Of a stretch of DNA of 9,937 nucleotides, positions 1-7,307 are shown one piece after another; position 1 is the stretch's first letter; each line of letters starts with the position of its first letter. The DNA is from JAXHLG01 sp046497225 (lineage in GTDB: Bacteria; Patescibacteriota; Minisyncoccia; Moranbacterales; DUUL01): positions 1-9,937 of the forward strand of contig JAWOGA010000081.1 in NCBI GenBank assembly GCA_046497225.1, given 5' to 3'. A model generated the notes under the pieces. It was not told where the DNA came from, made no database searches, and saw nothing but the letters and a program-made list of their open reading frames with translations. A program made the position numbers and the translations under genes.

Positions 1-1
1 A

Positions 2-70
2 AGCGCGTTAAAATTTTTTTGGAAACATAAAACTTTAGGCTGGAAAAATCCTCGTTTTTATGAAAAATAA
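2..70 (+). CDS. Possible C-terminal tail of an upstream gene (partial, 5' end outside window)
   Basis: Frame 2 is open from the left edge to a TAA at 68-70 and would encode about 22 residues rich in aromatic and basic amino acids, ending in Asn-Pro-Arg-Phe-Tyr-Glu-Lys. The other two forward frames close within 30 bases. An aromatic, basic tail of this kind looks like a real protein C-terminus, but the piece is too short to assign to a family. It would end 74 bases before the protease gene on the same strand. It could equally be chance open frame in AT-rich intergenic DNA. Confidence 0.35.
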   Translation, partial: SALKFFWKHKTLGWKNPRFYEK

Positions 71-144
71 CCTAGAATTTTCGGTTTTTAAGTAAGAAGA
101 AGAGGTTTCACATGTTTTTTTAAGATAAATTAATTCATTATTTT

Positions 145-1524
145 ATGATAGAAAAAAAAGGTAAAAACAAGCAAGAAAACAAGCCAGAAGAACTATCTGG
201 TAAGGATGGTTTTTCCAAAAAAAACATTCAAATGAAATCTAATTACAATGAAAAATCTAATTACCTGGCTAGAAAAAAGAAGAAAAGTAATTTGTTTTGG
301 ATTGTGATTGCGGTGCTGCTGGCTTTCTATTCCGGAGTAGCTTGGGGCAAAAAACAAATTAGCCCAGAGGATAATCCCCTGGGTAGTATTTCTAGCTTTG
401 TCGAAGAATTGTCAAATCCGAAGTCTTTGTTGAAAAATACTAAAGACAACACCTCGGAAAAAGTCGATTTTGGGATTTTTTGGGATGCCTGGAGAATGGT
501 TGACAAAAAATATGTTGACCAAGAAGAGTTAGATGCTCAAGAAAGGGTTTATGGAGCTATTGATGGTATGCTCAAAGCTACCGGTGACCCTTATACCAAC
601 TTTATGGATCCGGAGGAGACAAAATCTTTTAATGCAGATATGGAGGGTAGCTTTGAGGGGATTGGGGCTGAGATAGGCATAAGAGAGGACACCCTGACTA
701 TTATAGCCCCACTTGATGGTATGCCCGCTGATGAAGCTGGATTAAAAGCGGGAGATAAAATTATTGAAATAGATGAAGAGTCGGCAAATGATTTTACTGT
801 TGAGGAGGCAGTAAAAAAAATTAGAGGAGAAAAGGGGACGGATGTTGTGTTGACTATTTTTAGGGAGGGAGAAACAGAAACTCGCGATATAAAAATTACC
901 AGAGGAGAGATTGATCTTGAAAGTGTAAGGTATGAAAAAAAGGAAGATGATATTGCTTATATTCAAATAGTAAGTTTTTCCGAAGATACTGCCAAAGAAT
1001 TTAATAAAGAGATAACTAAAGCCATTGCGGATGGAGCCAAGGGAGTAGTTTTGGATCTTAGGAACAACCCCGGAGGCTATTTAAACGTAGCAGTTGAACT
1101 TTCTTCTAAGTTTATACCGAGAGGAGAAACGATTGTCTTGGAAAAGAAGCGGAATGGCAAAATAGATAAGTTTAAGGCAATCGGAGGAGCGAATTTGTCT
1201 GAGTTGCCGGTTGCGGTTTTGATAAATGAAGGAAGCGCTAGCGCGTCTGAAATTTTAGCCGGGGCATTAAGAGATCAAAAAGACAGCAAACTTATTGGCA
1301 AAAAAAGCTTTGGAAAAGGTTCTGTGCAGCAATTGGAAAAACTTTCAGATGGTTCAAGCTTAAAAATTACGATAGCTGAATGGTTAACTCCTAACGGAGA
1401 TTCTATTAATGAAGAAGGTCTAAAGCCGGACATAGAAGTTGAAATTACTGATGAAGATATTGAGAATCAAGATGATGTTCAGTTAAACAGGGCTCTAGAA
1501 GAAATCAAAAAAAATGTTGAGTGA
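145..1524 (+). CDS. ctpA: S41 family carboxyl-terminal processing protease, membrane anchored (CtpA-like)
   Basis: This is a serine protease of the S41/CtpA/Prc family, which cleaves proteins from their C-terminal ends in the cell envelope. The 459-residue product has a Lys-rich, hydrophilic N-terminus of about 48 residues, then one hydrophobic segment (about 49-67) that should anchor the catalytic part outside the membrane. A short N-terminal helical region (about 108-160) is followed by a PDZ domain (about 165-250) and the S41 core. The core shows LDLRNNPGG at 303-311, a GSASASE nucleophile loop at 363-369 with Ser366 as the likely nucleophile, and FGKG at 389-392 with Lys391 as the general base. 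The Ser-Lys spacing of 25 matches Prc and plant CtpA. Length and C-terminus are typical. The start is uncertain: no Shine-Dalgarno precedes the ATG at 145, and the ATG at 232 (residue 30) would also keep the anchor. The next gene's GTG overlaps its stop, so the two are probably translationally coupled. Confidence 0.93.
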   Translation: MIEKKGKNKQENKPEELSGKDGFSKKNIQMKSNYNEKSNYLARKKKKSNLFWIVIAVLLAFYSGVAWGKKQISPEDNPLGSISSFVEELSNPKSLLKNTKDNTSEKVDFGIFWDAWRMVDKKYVDQEELDAQERVYGAIDGMLKATGDPYTNFMDPEETKSFNADMEGSFEGIGAEIGIREDTLTIIAPLDGMPADEAGLKAGDKIIEIDEESANDFTVEEAVKKIRGEKGTDVVLTIFREGETETRDIKITRGEIDLESVRYEKKEDDIAYIQIVSFSEDTAKEFNKEITKAIADGAKGVVLDLRNNPGGYLNVAVELSSKFIPRGETIVLEKKRNGKIDKFKAIGGANLSELPVAVLINEGSASASEILAGALRDQKDSKLIGKKSFGKGSVQQLEKLSDGSSLKITIAEWLTPNGDSINEEGLKPDIEVEITDEDIENQDDVQLNRALEEIKKNVE

Positions 1525-2588
1525 AACTTAAAACCCCTAAAAAGTTTATGGTGGAAAAGAATATAGTAACAATCGGAGGAGGCACTGGCAGTTTTATGGT
1601 ACTCTCCGGAATTAAAAAATATCCGCACAAAATAACGGCAATTGTTTCTACAGTGGATGATGGAGGCTCTACGGGGAGATTGAGAGATGAGCTTGGGGTC
1701 TTGCCACCCGGAGATGCTAGACAGTGTTTAGTGGCGTTAAGTAAAGAGTCTTTGGCCTTAAGAAGGTTTTTGAATTACAGATTTGAATCGGGAGAATTGA
1801 AAGGCCACACTTTGGGCAATTTAATTATCTCAGCTCTAGAGAAAATGAGGGGAAGTTTTTCGGATGGAATAAAGGAGGCGCAAAAAATTTTTGACATTGA
1901 AGGAAATATTATGCCTTCAGGATGTGGAGAGTCAAAGTTGATAATGAGGATGAAAAATGGTCGGAAGTTGATTGGGGAGAACAAAATTTACAAAAGCGAG
2001 GAAATTAAAAAAGAAAACATAGAAGATATATTTTTATCCCCTAAGGGGAGGGCCAATGCTAACGCGGTAGAAAAAATTAAAAAAGCGGATTTACTGGTTA
2101 TTTGTCCGGGAAATATTTATTGCAGTCTTTTGCCTAATCTTTTAATTGAAGATATTTCAGAGGCAATAAAAAAATCCGAAGCCAAGGTGGTTTATGTCTG
2201 TAATTTAGTTAACAAGTTGGGTCAAACGGACAATTTTGATTTGGACGATTATGCGGGCATGCTCAATAGCAGAATCGGGGGGAATCGGATTGATTACGTT
2301 TTGTATAATACTCGCAAACCTGATGAGAAGGCTATCGAACGATATAAACAGGAAGGCGAGTTTTTGGTTGACTTTAGGGAAAATAAAAAAAGTAAAAGAA
2401 GCTACAGGGTTGTAAAGGCGGATTTGCTTTCTGACAGATTGGCCAAGAAAGCAAGCGGGGGATTAAATTCAGATGAATTGGCATCTAGGAGATCTTTCAT
2501 TCGCCATGATAGTTCTAAGCTTGCAATTGTCATAGATTATATAGCCAGAATGGAAGAATTGGGAGGAATTATAGAAGAAATAAGATAA
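1521..2588 (+). CDS. yvcK: YvcK/CofD-like protein (gluconeogenesis factor family, UPF0052)
   Basis: The product belongs to the YvcK branch of the CofD-like family. In Bacillus and other bacteria YvcK binds UDP-sugars and is needed for normal cell-wall synthesis and shape on gluconeogenic carbon sources; no enzymatic activity is firmly established. Visible hallmarks are the nucleotide-binding IGGGTGSF at 18-25, DDGGSTGRLRDE at 46-57, PPGDARQCL at 62-70, GHTLGNLI at 95-102, CPGNIYCSLLPNLLI at 195-209, CNLVNKLGQTDNF at 227-239, and a C-terminal IRHDSSKLA at 327-335. The start given is GTG at 1521, which overlaps the protease TGA by four bases. The ATG at 1548 (residue 10) lies closer to the conserved fold and is a fair alternative; neither has a Shine-Dalgarno. 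At 355 residues it is slightly longer than Bacillus YvcK. The region around residues 130-160 differs from what I recall of the canonical family and carries a Cys at 135. The usual partners rapZ and whiA are not in the window. Confidence 0.9.
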   Translation: MKLKTPKKFMVEKNIVTIGGGTGSFMVLSGIKKYPHKITAIVSTVDDGGSTGRLRDELGVLPPGDARQCLVALSKESLALRRFLNYRFESGELKGHTLGNLIISALEKMRGSFSDGIKEAQKIFDIEGNIMPSGCGESKLIMRMKNGRKLIGENKIYKSEEIKKENIEDIFLSPKGRANANAVEKIKKADLLVICPGNIYCSLLPNLLIEDISEAIKKSEAKVVYVCNLVNKLGQTDNFDLDDYAGMLNSRIGGNRIDYVLYNTRKPDEKAIERYKQEGEFLVDFRENKKSKRSYRVVKADLLSDRLAKKASGGLNSDELASRRSFIRHDSSKLAIVIDYIARMEELGGIIEEIR

Positions 2589-2592
2589 GGAA
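2587..2592 (+). promoter_or_regulatory. Shine-Dalgarno sequence for the HAD hydrolase gene
   Basis: AAGGAA sits seven bases before the ATG at 2600 and overlaps the last two bases of the yvcK stop codon. It is the only clear Shine-Dalgarno match before any start in this window. It supports the ATG at 2600 and fits coupled translation with yvcK. Confidence 0.6.
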
Positions 2593-2599
2593 TAAATTT

Positions 2600-3226
2600 A
2601 TGAAGATATTTACTGATTTTGATGATACGATTTTTAATACCAAGAGATTTAAAAATGATTTTGTTAAAGTTTTTAATAAAAACGGCATAAGCAAAGAAGA
2701 ATTTAATAGAACTTATTATAATCATTCAATAAGAGAAGTTGGGGGTTATGATTTTGAAAAACAGCTGGAATTAATAAATTGGCCGAGTGAGTTTTCACGA
2801 AAAAAGGCAATTCAAGATTTTAAAGAATTGATTGACGGCCTTAATGGTTATGTTTTTGAAGATTTTTATTCTTTTGTGAAAAAATTTGATCGAGAAAATT
2901 TATTTCTAATATCTTTTGGGGATAGCGATTTTAAAAACTTGAAAATTAAAAAAAGCGGGGTGGCTCAATATTTTAAAGAATATAAGGTAGTCAAAGAGGA
3001 AGGCAAAGGGGTTTTTATTAAAAATTGCGCTTTAGAGAGGGAAAAGCTATTTTTAATTGACGACCGACCTGAGCAATTGAGAATAGCAAAAGAAGAGGTT
3101 CCTCAGCTTGTACCGATAAGAATTAAAAGAAAAGAAGGCAGATACAATAATCTTGAAGGCGATTTGAATGTTTTCACTTCGAAAAGTTTGAAAGAAGCGG
3201 AGGAAATTATAATGAATAATATTTGA
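2600..3226 (+). CDS. HAD-superfamily hydrolase of unknown substrate
   Basis: The 208-residue product is probably a cytoplasmic phosphohydrolase of the haloacid dehalogenase superfamily. Motif I is DFDDT at 6-10, with Asp6 as predicted nucleophile and Asp8 as acid/base. Motif II is probably the Ser at 105 at the end of a hydrophobic strand (LFLIS). A motif III lysine is likely among Lys129, Lys132 and Lys141, but which one is unclear. Motif IV is LIDDRPEQ at 152-159 with the paired Asp154-Asp155. Residues about 15-95 would form a helical C1-type cap, which usually sets specificity. The C-terminus after 160 is short and helical. There is no signal peptide. It starts 11 bases after yvcK with a good ribosome binding site, so it is almost certainly co-transcribed with yvcK and ctpA. 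Hydrolysis of a phosphorylated metabolite is inferred from the fold; the substrate cannot be read from the sequence. Confidence 0.82.
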   Translation: MKIFTDFDDTIFNTKRFKNDFVKVFNKNGISKEEFNRTYYNHSIREVGGYDFEKQLELINWPSEFSRKKAIQDFKELIDGLNGYVFEDFYSFVKKFDRENLFLISFGDSDFKNLKIKKSGVAQYFKEYKVVKEEGKGVFIKNCALEREKLFLIDDRPEQLRIAKEEVPQLVPIRIKRKEGRYNNLEGDLNVFTSKSLKEAEEIIMNNI

Positions 3227-3339
3227 AGAATGAGTTTTAAAAAGCCAGGCGGTTTCAAGCTTTGGTTTAATAATACGCTTGCTTTCAATGGCATAAAATT
3301 ATATCATTACAACAGGTTTTTAAATTCTAATTTTTGAAT
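3227..3339 (+). other. Intergenic gap between the HAD gene and gatB, likely holding the gatB promoter
   Basis: This 113-base gap is the longest internal intergenic stretch. It contains a TAAAAT hexamer at 3294-3299 that could be a -10 box, without a clear -35 at standard spacing. It also contains a five-base inverted repeat, CAAGC at 3256-3260 and GCTTG at 3277-3281. The repeat is too weak and too widely spaced, and lacks a following T-run, to be called a terminator. No ORF or RNA gene is seen in it. Confidence 0.3.
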
Positions 3340-4851
3340 ATGGATAAATATAAGGCCACTATTGGTATTGAAATTCACGTGGAGCTGGCAACTCAAAGCA
3401 AGATGTTTTGTGAGTGTAAAAACGGAATGGGAATGGAAAAGAAACCAAATAAAAATATTTGCCCTGTTTGCACCGGCCAGCCCGGGAGTCTTCCGGTCCC
3501 AAATAAAAAAGCCATTGAGTATGTAACAAGAGCTGGTTTAGCGCTTCGTTGCAACATAGCTCGCAACACTAAATTTGATAGAAAGAATTATTTTTATCCC
3601 GATCTACCTAAAGGGTATCAAATTTCTCAGTATGACAAGCCTTTATGTGAAAAGGGGTTTTTGGAGTTTGATTATTTCAATAAAAATGAAGAAATAAAAC
3701 GTGCTCGAGTGGGAATTACCAGGATTCATCTAGAAGAAGACACCGGTAAGTCAATGCACTCAGAGGGCGGCGGGGAAACTTTGGTGGATTTTAATCGAGC
3801 CGGAGTTCCCTTGATGGAGCTGGTGACTGAGCCAGATGTTAAAACAGCCGAAGAAGCTAAGAAATTCTGCGAAGAGTTAAGAAGAATTTTTCGTTATACG
3901 GGAATTTCTTCGGCAGATATGGAAAAAGGTCAAATGCGTTGTGAAGCGAATGTATCGGTCTACCAAAGAGGAGAAGATCCTTTGTCCGGAACCAAAGTAG
4001 AAATTAAAAACCTCAATTCCTTTAAGTCGATTGAGAAAGGCATTGAATATGAAATCAAAAGACAAAGCGAACTATTGGACAAAGGGGAAAGTGTCAAGCA
4101 AGAAACCAGAGGATGGGATGAATCTAAAAATAAGAGTTTTTTGCAAAGAATTAAAGAGGAGGCTGATGATTATAGATATTTCCCCGAGCCGGATATAATG
4201 CCGATTAATTTTTCAGACAAAGAAATAGACACTGTTTTGCAAGCTTTGCCTGAATTGCCGCAAGAAAGAATCAAAAGATTTAAAGACCAGTTAGGTCTAT
4301 CAGAGCAGAATGCTGAAATTTTGGTTGATTACAAAGAAATGGCGGATTATCTTGAGCAGGTTTGCAGCGAATTATACAATTGGGTCAAAATAGAAAAGTT
4401 TAATTTGACTGATAAAGAGATAAGGAAACTTTATAAACTTGCTGCCAACTACCTTTTAACCGAAACCCAAAGGCACCTATTTGACAGTGGGAAGGGTATT
4501 GAAAATGTGAAAATTACCCCTGAGGATTTTGCGGAGTTGATTAAAATTATTTATGAAGGTCAAATTAACTCTTCTTCCGCTCAAATTGTTTTAAAGGAGA
4601 TGTTTGAAACAGGCGCCGATCCCTCTCATATTATTAAAGAAAAAGACTTGCTTCAAAGTTCGGATGAAGATGAGTTGGGCGCAATAGCCGAAGATGTGAT
4701 AGAAAAAAATCCCAAGTCAGCCGAAGATTACAAAAAAGGAAAAGAAAATGCCATTAAGTTTTTAATGGGTCAAGTGATGAAAGCCACCCGAGGAAAAGCT
4801 GATCCTCAGGCGGCAATGAAAGTTTTAAAGGACAAGTTAAACAAAAACTAG
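3340..4851 (+). CDS. gatB: Aspartyl/glutamyl-tRNA(Asn/Gln) amidotransferase subunit B
   Basis: GatB carries the kinase and transamidation site of the GatCAB complex, which converts mischarged Glu-tRNA(Gln) or Asp-tRNA(Asn) to the cognate amide in the cytoplasm. Counting from the ATG at 3340, the 503-residue product opens with the family's IGIEIHVEL block at 8-16. A zinc-site cysteine set follows at Cys24, Cys26, Cys41 and Cys44, the last two in CPVCTGQPG. The GatB signature DFNRAGVPLMELVTEPD is at 150-166, MRCEANVSV at 199-207 and DDYRYFPEPD at 276-285. The helical and YqeY-like tail region runs from about 290 to the end and closes with the typical MGQVMKATRGKADP at 476-489. It is slightly longer than the usual 475-480 residues. 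A TTG at 3334 is in frame, but the ATG two codons later matches the family start. No Shine-Dalgarno is present. gatA and gatC are not in the window and must lie elsewhere. Confidence 0.97.
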   Translation: MDKYKATIGIEIHVELATQSKMFCECKNGMGMEKKPNKNICPVCTGQPGSLPVPNKKAIEYVTRAGLALRCNIARNTKFDRKNYFYPDLPKGYQISQYDKPLCEKGFLEFDYFNKNEEIKRARVGITRIHLEEDTGKSMHSEGGGETLVDFNRAGVPLMELVTEPDVKTAEEAKKFCEELRRIFRYTGISSADMEKGQMRCEANVSVYQRGEDPLSGTKVEIKNLNSFKSIEKGIEYEIKRQSELLDKGESVKQETRGWDESKNKSFLQRIKEEADDYRYFPEPDIMPINFSDKEIDTVLQALPELPQERIKRFKDQLGLSEQNAEILVDYKEMADYLEQVCSELYNWVKIEKFNLTDKEIRKLYKLAANYLLTETQRHLFDSGKGIENVKITPEDFAELIKIIYEGQINSSSAQIVLKEMFETGADPSHIIKEKDLLQSSDEDELGAIAEDVIEKNPKSAEDYKKGKENAIKFLMGQVMKATRGKADPQAAMKVLKDKLNKN

Positions 4852-4929
4852 GAAAATCAGGGAAGAAAAGATTTTTATTTTGAATAACTGTGAAAAATAA
4901 ATATTTAAATACGGATAAATACATATTTA

Positions 4930-6054
4930 ATGAAAATAGCTATTGATGCTTCCAGGGCTTTTTTAAATCAACGAACCGGAATTGAAGAATATGCCTTTGA
5001 AACAATAAAAAACCTAAGAAAAAACTTAAAGTGCCAGGAAGTGGTTTTATATTTAAGAATCGGAGGCAAGAAGAGATTGGAAGAATCTATCGACCTTCCC
5101 TCCGGATGGGTTGCCAAAGAAATAAGTTTTAAGTATTTTTGGACCCAAATCGGTATGGCCTGGGAGTTTTTGACAAACCCCCCGGACGTGCTTTTTATTC
5201 CGGCGCATACGGTTCCTTGGATACACCCCCAAAATACCGTGGTTACAGTGCACGGATTAGAATATGAACATTGCCCGGAGAGTTATTCTCTTTATTCAAG
5301 GCTTTTTCATAGATTTTTTATTAGAAAGAGTTGTTTGTGGGCGAGAAAAATAATAGCCGTTTCTCACAACACCAAGAAAGATTTAATTGAGCGCTACGGA
5401 GTTCCTGAAGAGAAAATCAAGGTTGTTTATAATGGGTTTAATTCTCCTGTGGCGGCGCCAAAAGAGCAAAAAAAGGAAAATGTTAAAAAAAATGGAGAGA
5501 AGAAGGATAATTATTTTTTATATATTGGAAGACTGGAAAAAAGAAAAAATATAGAAGGAATAATCAAGGCCTTTGAAATAGCTAAAAAAGAAAAAGGATA
5601 CAAAGGAAAGTTGTTGTTGGCCGGAAAGCCGGGTTATGGGTATGAGGATATAAAAAAAGCCGTTGTTGAAAGCGAATATTGCCAAGATATTACAGAACTT
5701 GGATATATCGAACAAGAGCGAAAGTGGCAACTGTTAGAAGAGGCGGATGTATTTTTATTTCCCTCTCTTTGTGAAGGCTTTGGTTTGCCTATTCTAGAAG
5801 CCCAGACTTCCTCTGTTCCGGTTGTTACTTCAAATTTTGGTCCTATGGATGAAGTTGTTAATAACTCCGATTTATTAGCAGATCCTCTGAGTCCCGAGGA
5901 AATTGCCAATTTGGCAGTTAAGTTGACTGAGAACAAAGTTTTTCGCCAAAAAGTCATAAAAAAAGGAAGGGAAAATATTGAAAATTTTTCTTGGGCTAGC
6001 TGTGGGAAAGAAACCGCAAGTGTTTTAGTTAAAAATGCCGGGAAAGACATTTAG
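4930..6054 (+). CDS. GT4-type glycosyltransferase (GT-B fold)
   Basis: This is a retaining nucleotide-sugar glycosyltransferase of the GT-B fold, glycosyl transferases group 1, probably acting at the inner membrane face on a cell-surface glycan. The N-terminal domain begins with the typical MKIAIDASRAF and a TGIEEYA glycine loop at 16-22, and carries VTVHGLEYE at 105-113 and AVSHNTKKDL at 143-152. The C-terminal donor domain begins near residue 195 with FLYIGRLEKRKN (196-207), which supplies basic residues for phosphate binding. It contains the E-x7-E motif with Glu282 and Glu290 in EGFGLPILE. A Lys/Glu-rich linker at about 177-193 joins the domains. Length (374) is normal, with no signal peptide and no obvious membrane span. 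The linked sugar and acceptor cannot be read. It resembles mannosyl- or rhamnosyltransferases of polysaccharide clusters, but that is a loose impression. The ATG has no Shine-Dalgarno; the upstream 78 bases are very AT-rich. Confidence 0.92.
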   Translation: MKIAIDASRAFLNQRTGIEEYAFETIKNLRKNLKCQEVVLYLRIGGKKRLEESIDLPSGWVAKEISFKYFWTQIGMAWEFLTNPPDVLFIPAHTVPWIHPQNTVVTVHGLEYEHCPESYSLYSRLFHRFFIRKSCLWARKIIAVSHNTKKDLIERYGVPEEKIKVVYNGFNSPVAAPKEQKKENVKKNGEKKDNYFLYIGRLEKRKNIEGIIKAFEIAKKEKGYKGKLLLAGKPGYGYEDIKKAVVESEYCQDITELGYIEQERKWQLLEEADVFLFPSLCEGFGLPILEAQTSSVPVVTSNFGPMDEVVNNSDLLADPLSPEEIANLAVKLTENKVFRQKVIKKGRENIENFSWASCGKETASVLVKNAGKDI

Positions 6055-6070
6055 GTTTTTGTTGTGTTTA

Positions 6071-6100
6071 TTGTTTTAGATAAGATGAGTTTGATATATG
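6071..6100 (+). promoter_or_regulatory. Candidate promoter for the second glycosyltransferase gene
   Basis: TTGTTT at 6071-6076 is followed after 18 bases by TATATG at 6095-6100. The latter is preceded by TG one base upstream (TGaTATATG), an extended -10 arrangement. Transcription would begin near 6107 and leave a leader of about 17 bases before the ATG at 6124. The match is reasonable, but such hexamers are common by chance in DNA this AT-rich. Confidence 0.3.
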
Positions 6101-6123
6101 CATTGTGTGTCTTATGAAAATAT

Positions 6124-7272
6124 ATGAAAAGAAATATTAATAAGAAATTAGCTTTAGTCCACGATTTTCTTCTTTATTATGGAGGAGCTGAATCTGTGCT
6201 GGATCACATCGCAGAGTTTTTCCCTGATGCTCCTGTTTACACTTTGCTTGCAAATAATAAAAATTTAAAGCAAAAAAACAGTGGCTTTAATCAAATCAAT
6301 AGAAGAGAAGTAAGGGAGAGTTTTTTAAGAAAATTTCCAAGATTTCTCAGAAAAAGACATCAACTTCTTTTGCCTTTTATGCCTACGGCTGTGGAATCTT
6401 TTGATTTAAGAGATTACAATTGGATAATTACATCCTCCGGAGCCTTTTCTAAGGGGATAGTGGTTAAATCCTACACTAAGCATATTTGTTATATGCACTC
6501 GCCCATGAGATATTTATGGGACTGGAATCATGAATATTTACAGGAAAATAAATTAAGGGGTAAATCAAAAATTTTTACCAGACTGTTCTTGAATTATTTG
6601 AGAATGTGGGATAGAGCCTCCGCTCAAAGACCGGATTATTTGATTGCAAATTCTCAATATACGGCTTCTCGCATTTGGAAGTATTATCGCCGTAATTCTT
6701 GTGTTATTTATCCGCCGGTTAAAATGAATGACATAAAACCCTGTGCTTCAAATGAGGGCTACTTTTTAACGGTCTCCAGGCTTTCTGATTATAAGAGGGT
6801 AGATGTTTTAATTGATGCTTTTGACAAGCTCGGGCTTCCTTTGGTTATAATTGGAGATGGAAAGCAGAGAAAATATTTGGAGAGGAAAATAAAAAAAGAA
6901 TGCGTTAATTTTGACAAAATAAAAATAATGGGATGGCTGGAAAGAGAAGAATTGATTAAAAAGTATCAAAATGCGAGAGCTTTTATTTTTGCTTCCGAGG
7001 AGGACTTCGGTGTTGCTCCGGTGGAGGCAATGGCAGCTGGTAAACCAGTAATAGCTTACAGAAAAGGGGGAGCGCTAGAGACGGTCAAGGAAGGTGCAAG
7101 CGGAGAATTTTTTGATTATTGTCAGGTTGAGATTATTGCTGATGCCGTGCGAAGGTTTATTGAAAAAGAAGAAGAATATGATTATGAAAGAATAAGAAAA
7201 AGCGTAGAGGGATTTAATGAAGATAATTTCAAAAAGAATTTCTTGAATTTTTTGAAGAATCTGGAAGATTAA
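6124..7272 (+). CDS. GT4-type glycosyltransferase (GT-B fold), second of a pair
   Basis: This is a second group 1 glycosyltransferase, 382 residues, of a different subgroup from its neighbour. The N-terminal domain starts with LALVHDFLLYYGGAE at 9-23, whose GGAE loop is typical of the acceptor-side fold. It continues with ICYMHSPMRYLWD at 121-133 and the ANSQYTASRI strand-turn at 175-184. The donor domain starts near 213 with FLTVSRLSDYKR (214-225) and carries GDGKQRKYLE at 244-253. The E-x7-E motif is Glu293 and Glu301 in EDFGVAPVE, followed by AMAAGKPVIAY. No membrane span is evident. The likely role is transfer of a sugar onto a lipid-linked or surface glycan; the substrate is unknown. It follows the first glycosyltransferase by 69 bases and may work in the same pathway. 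An ATG at 6114 is out of frame and soon closes, so the ATG at 6124 is the start; no Shine-Dalgarno precedes it. Confidence 0.92.
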   Translation: MKRNINKKLALVHDFLLYYGGAESVLDHIAEFFPDAPVYTLLANNKNLKQKNSGFNQINRREVRESFLRKFPRFLRKRHQLLLPFMPTAVESFDLRDYNWIITSSGAFSKGIVVKSYTKHICYMHSPMRYLWDWNHEYLQENKLRGKSKIFTRLFLNYLRMWDRASAQRPDYLIANSQYTASRIWKYYRRNSCVIYPPVKMNDIKPCASNEGYFLTVSRLSDYKRVDVLIDAFDKLGLPLVIIGDGKQRKYLERKIKKECVNFDKIKIMGWLEREELIKKYQNARAFIFASEEDFGVAPVEAMAAGKPVIAYRKGGALETVKEGASGEFFDYCQVEIIADAVRRFIEKEEEYDYERIRKSVEGFNEDNFKKNFLNFLKNLED

Positions 7273-7307
7273 GCGTTTTTTTGATTAATATATATAAGTT
7301 ATTTTTT

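Noticed and set aside
63..93. AACC/GGTT inverted repeat flanked by A and T runs, considered as a terminator after the left-edge frame
   Set aside because: The stem is only four base pairs before a mismatch, and the T-run is short; this is expected by chance in such AT-rich DNA.
3334..3339. TTG start two codons before the gatB ATG
   Set aside because: The ATG at 3340 matches the typical GatB N-terminus, and nothing in the sequence favours the TTG.
5634..6050. A 138-codon open frame on the minus strand inside the first glycosyltransferase gene
   Set aside because: It lies wholly antisense to a gene with clear GT-B motifs (E-x7-E at codons 282-290), has no recognisable domain, and is explained by codon bias on the opposite strand.
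6114..6140. ATG upstream of the second glycosyltransferase, possible leader peptide
   Set aside because: It opens a frame of only eight codons before TAA, has no Shine-Dalgarno, and overlaps the real start; there is no sign of attenuation.
7281..7307. TTG start giving nine extra residues on the clamp-loader protein
   Set aside because: The added residues are encoded by an AT-rich leader, have no Shine-Dalgarno, and are not expected in the family; the ATG at 7308 gives a normal N-terminus.
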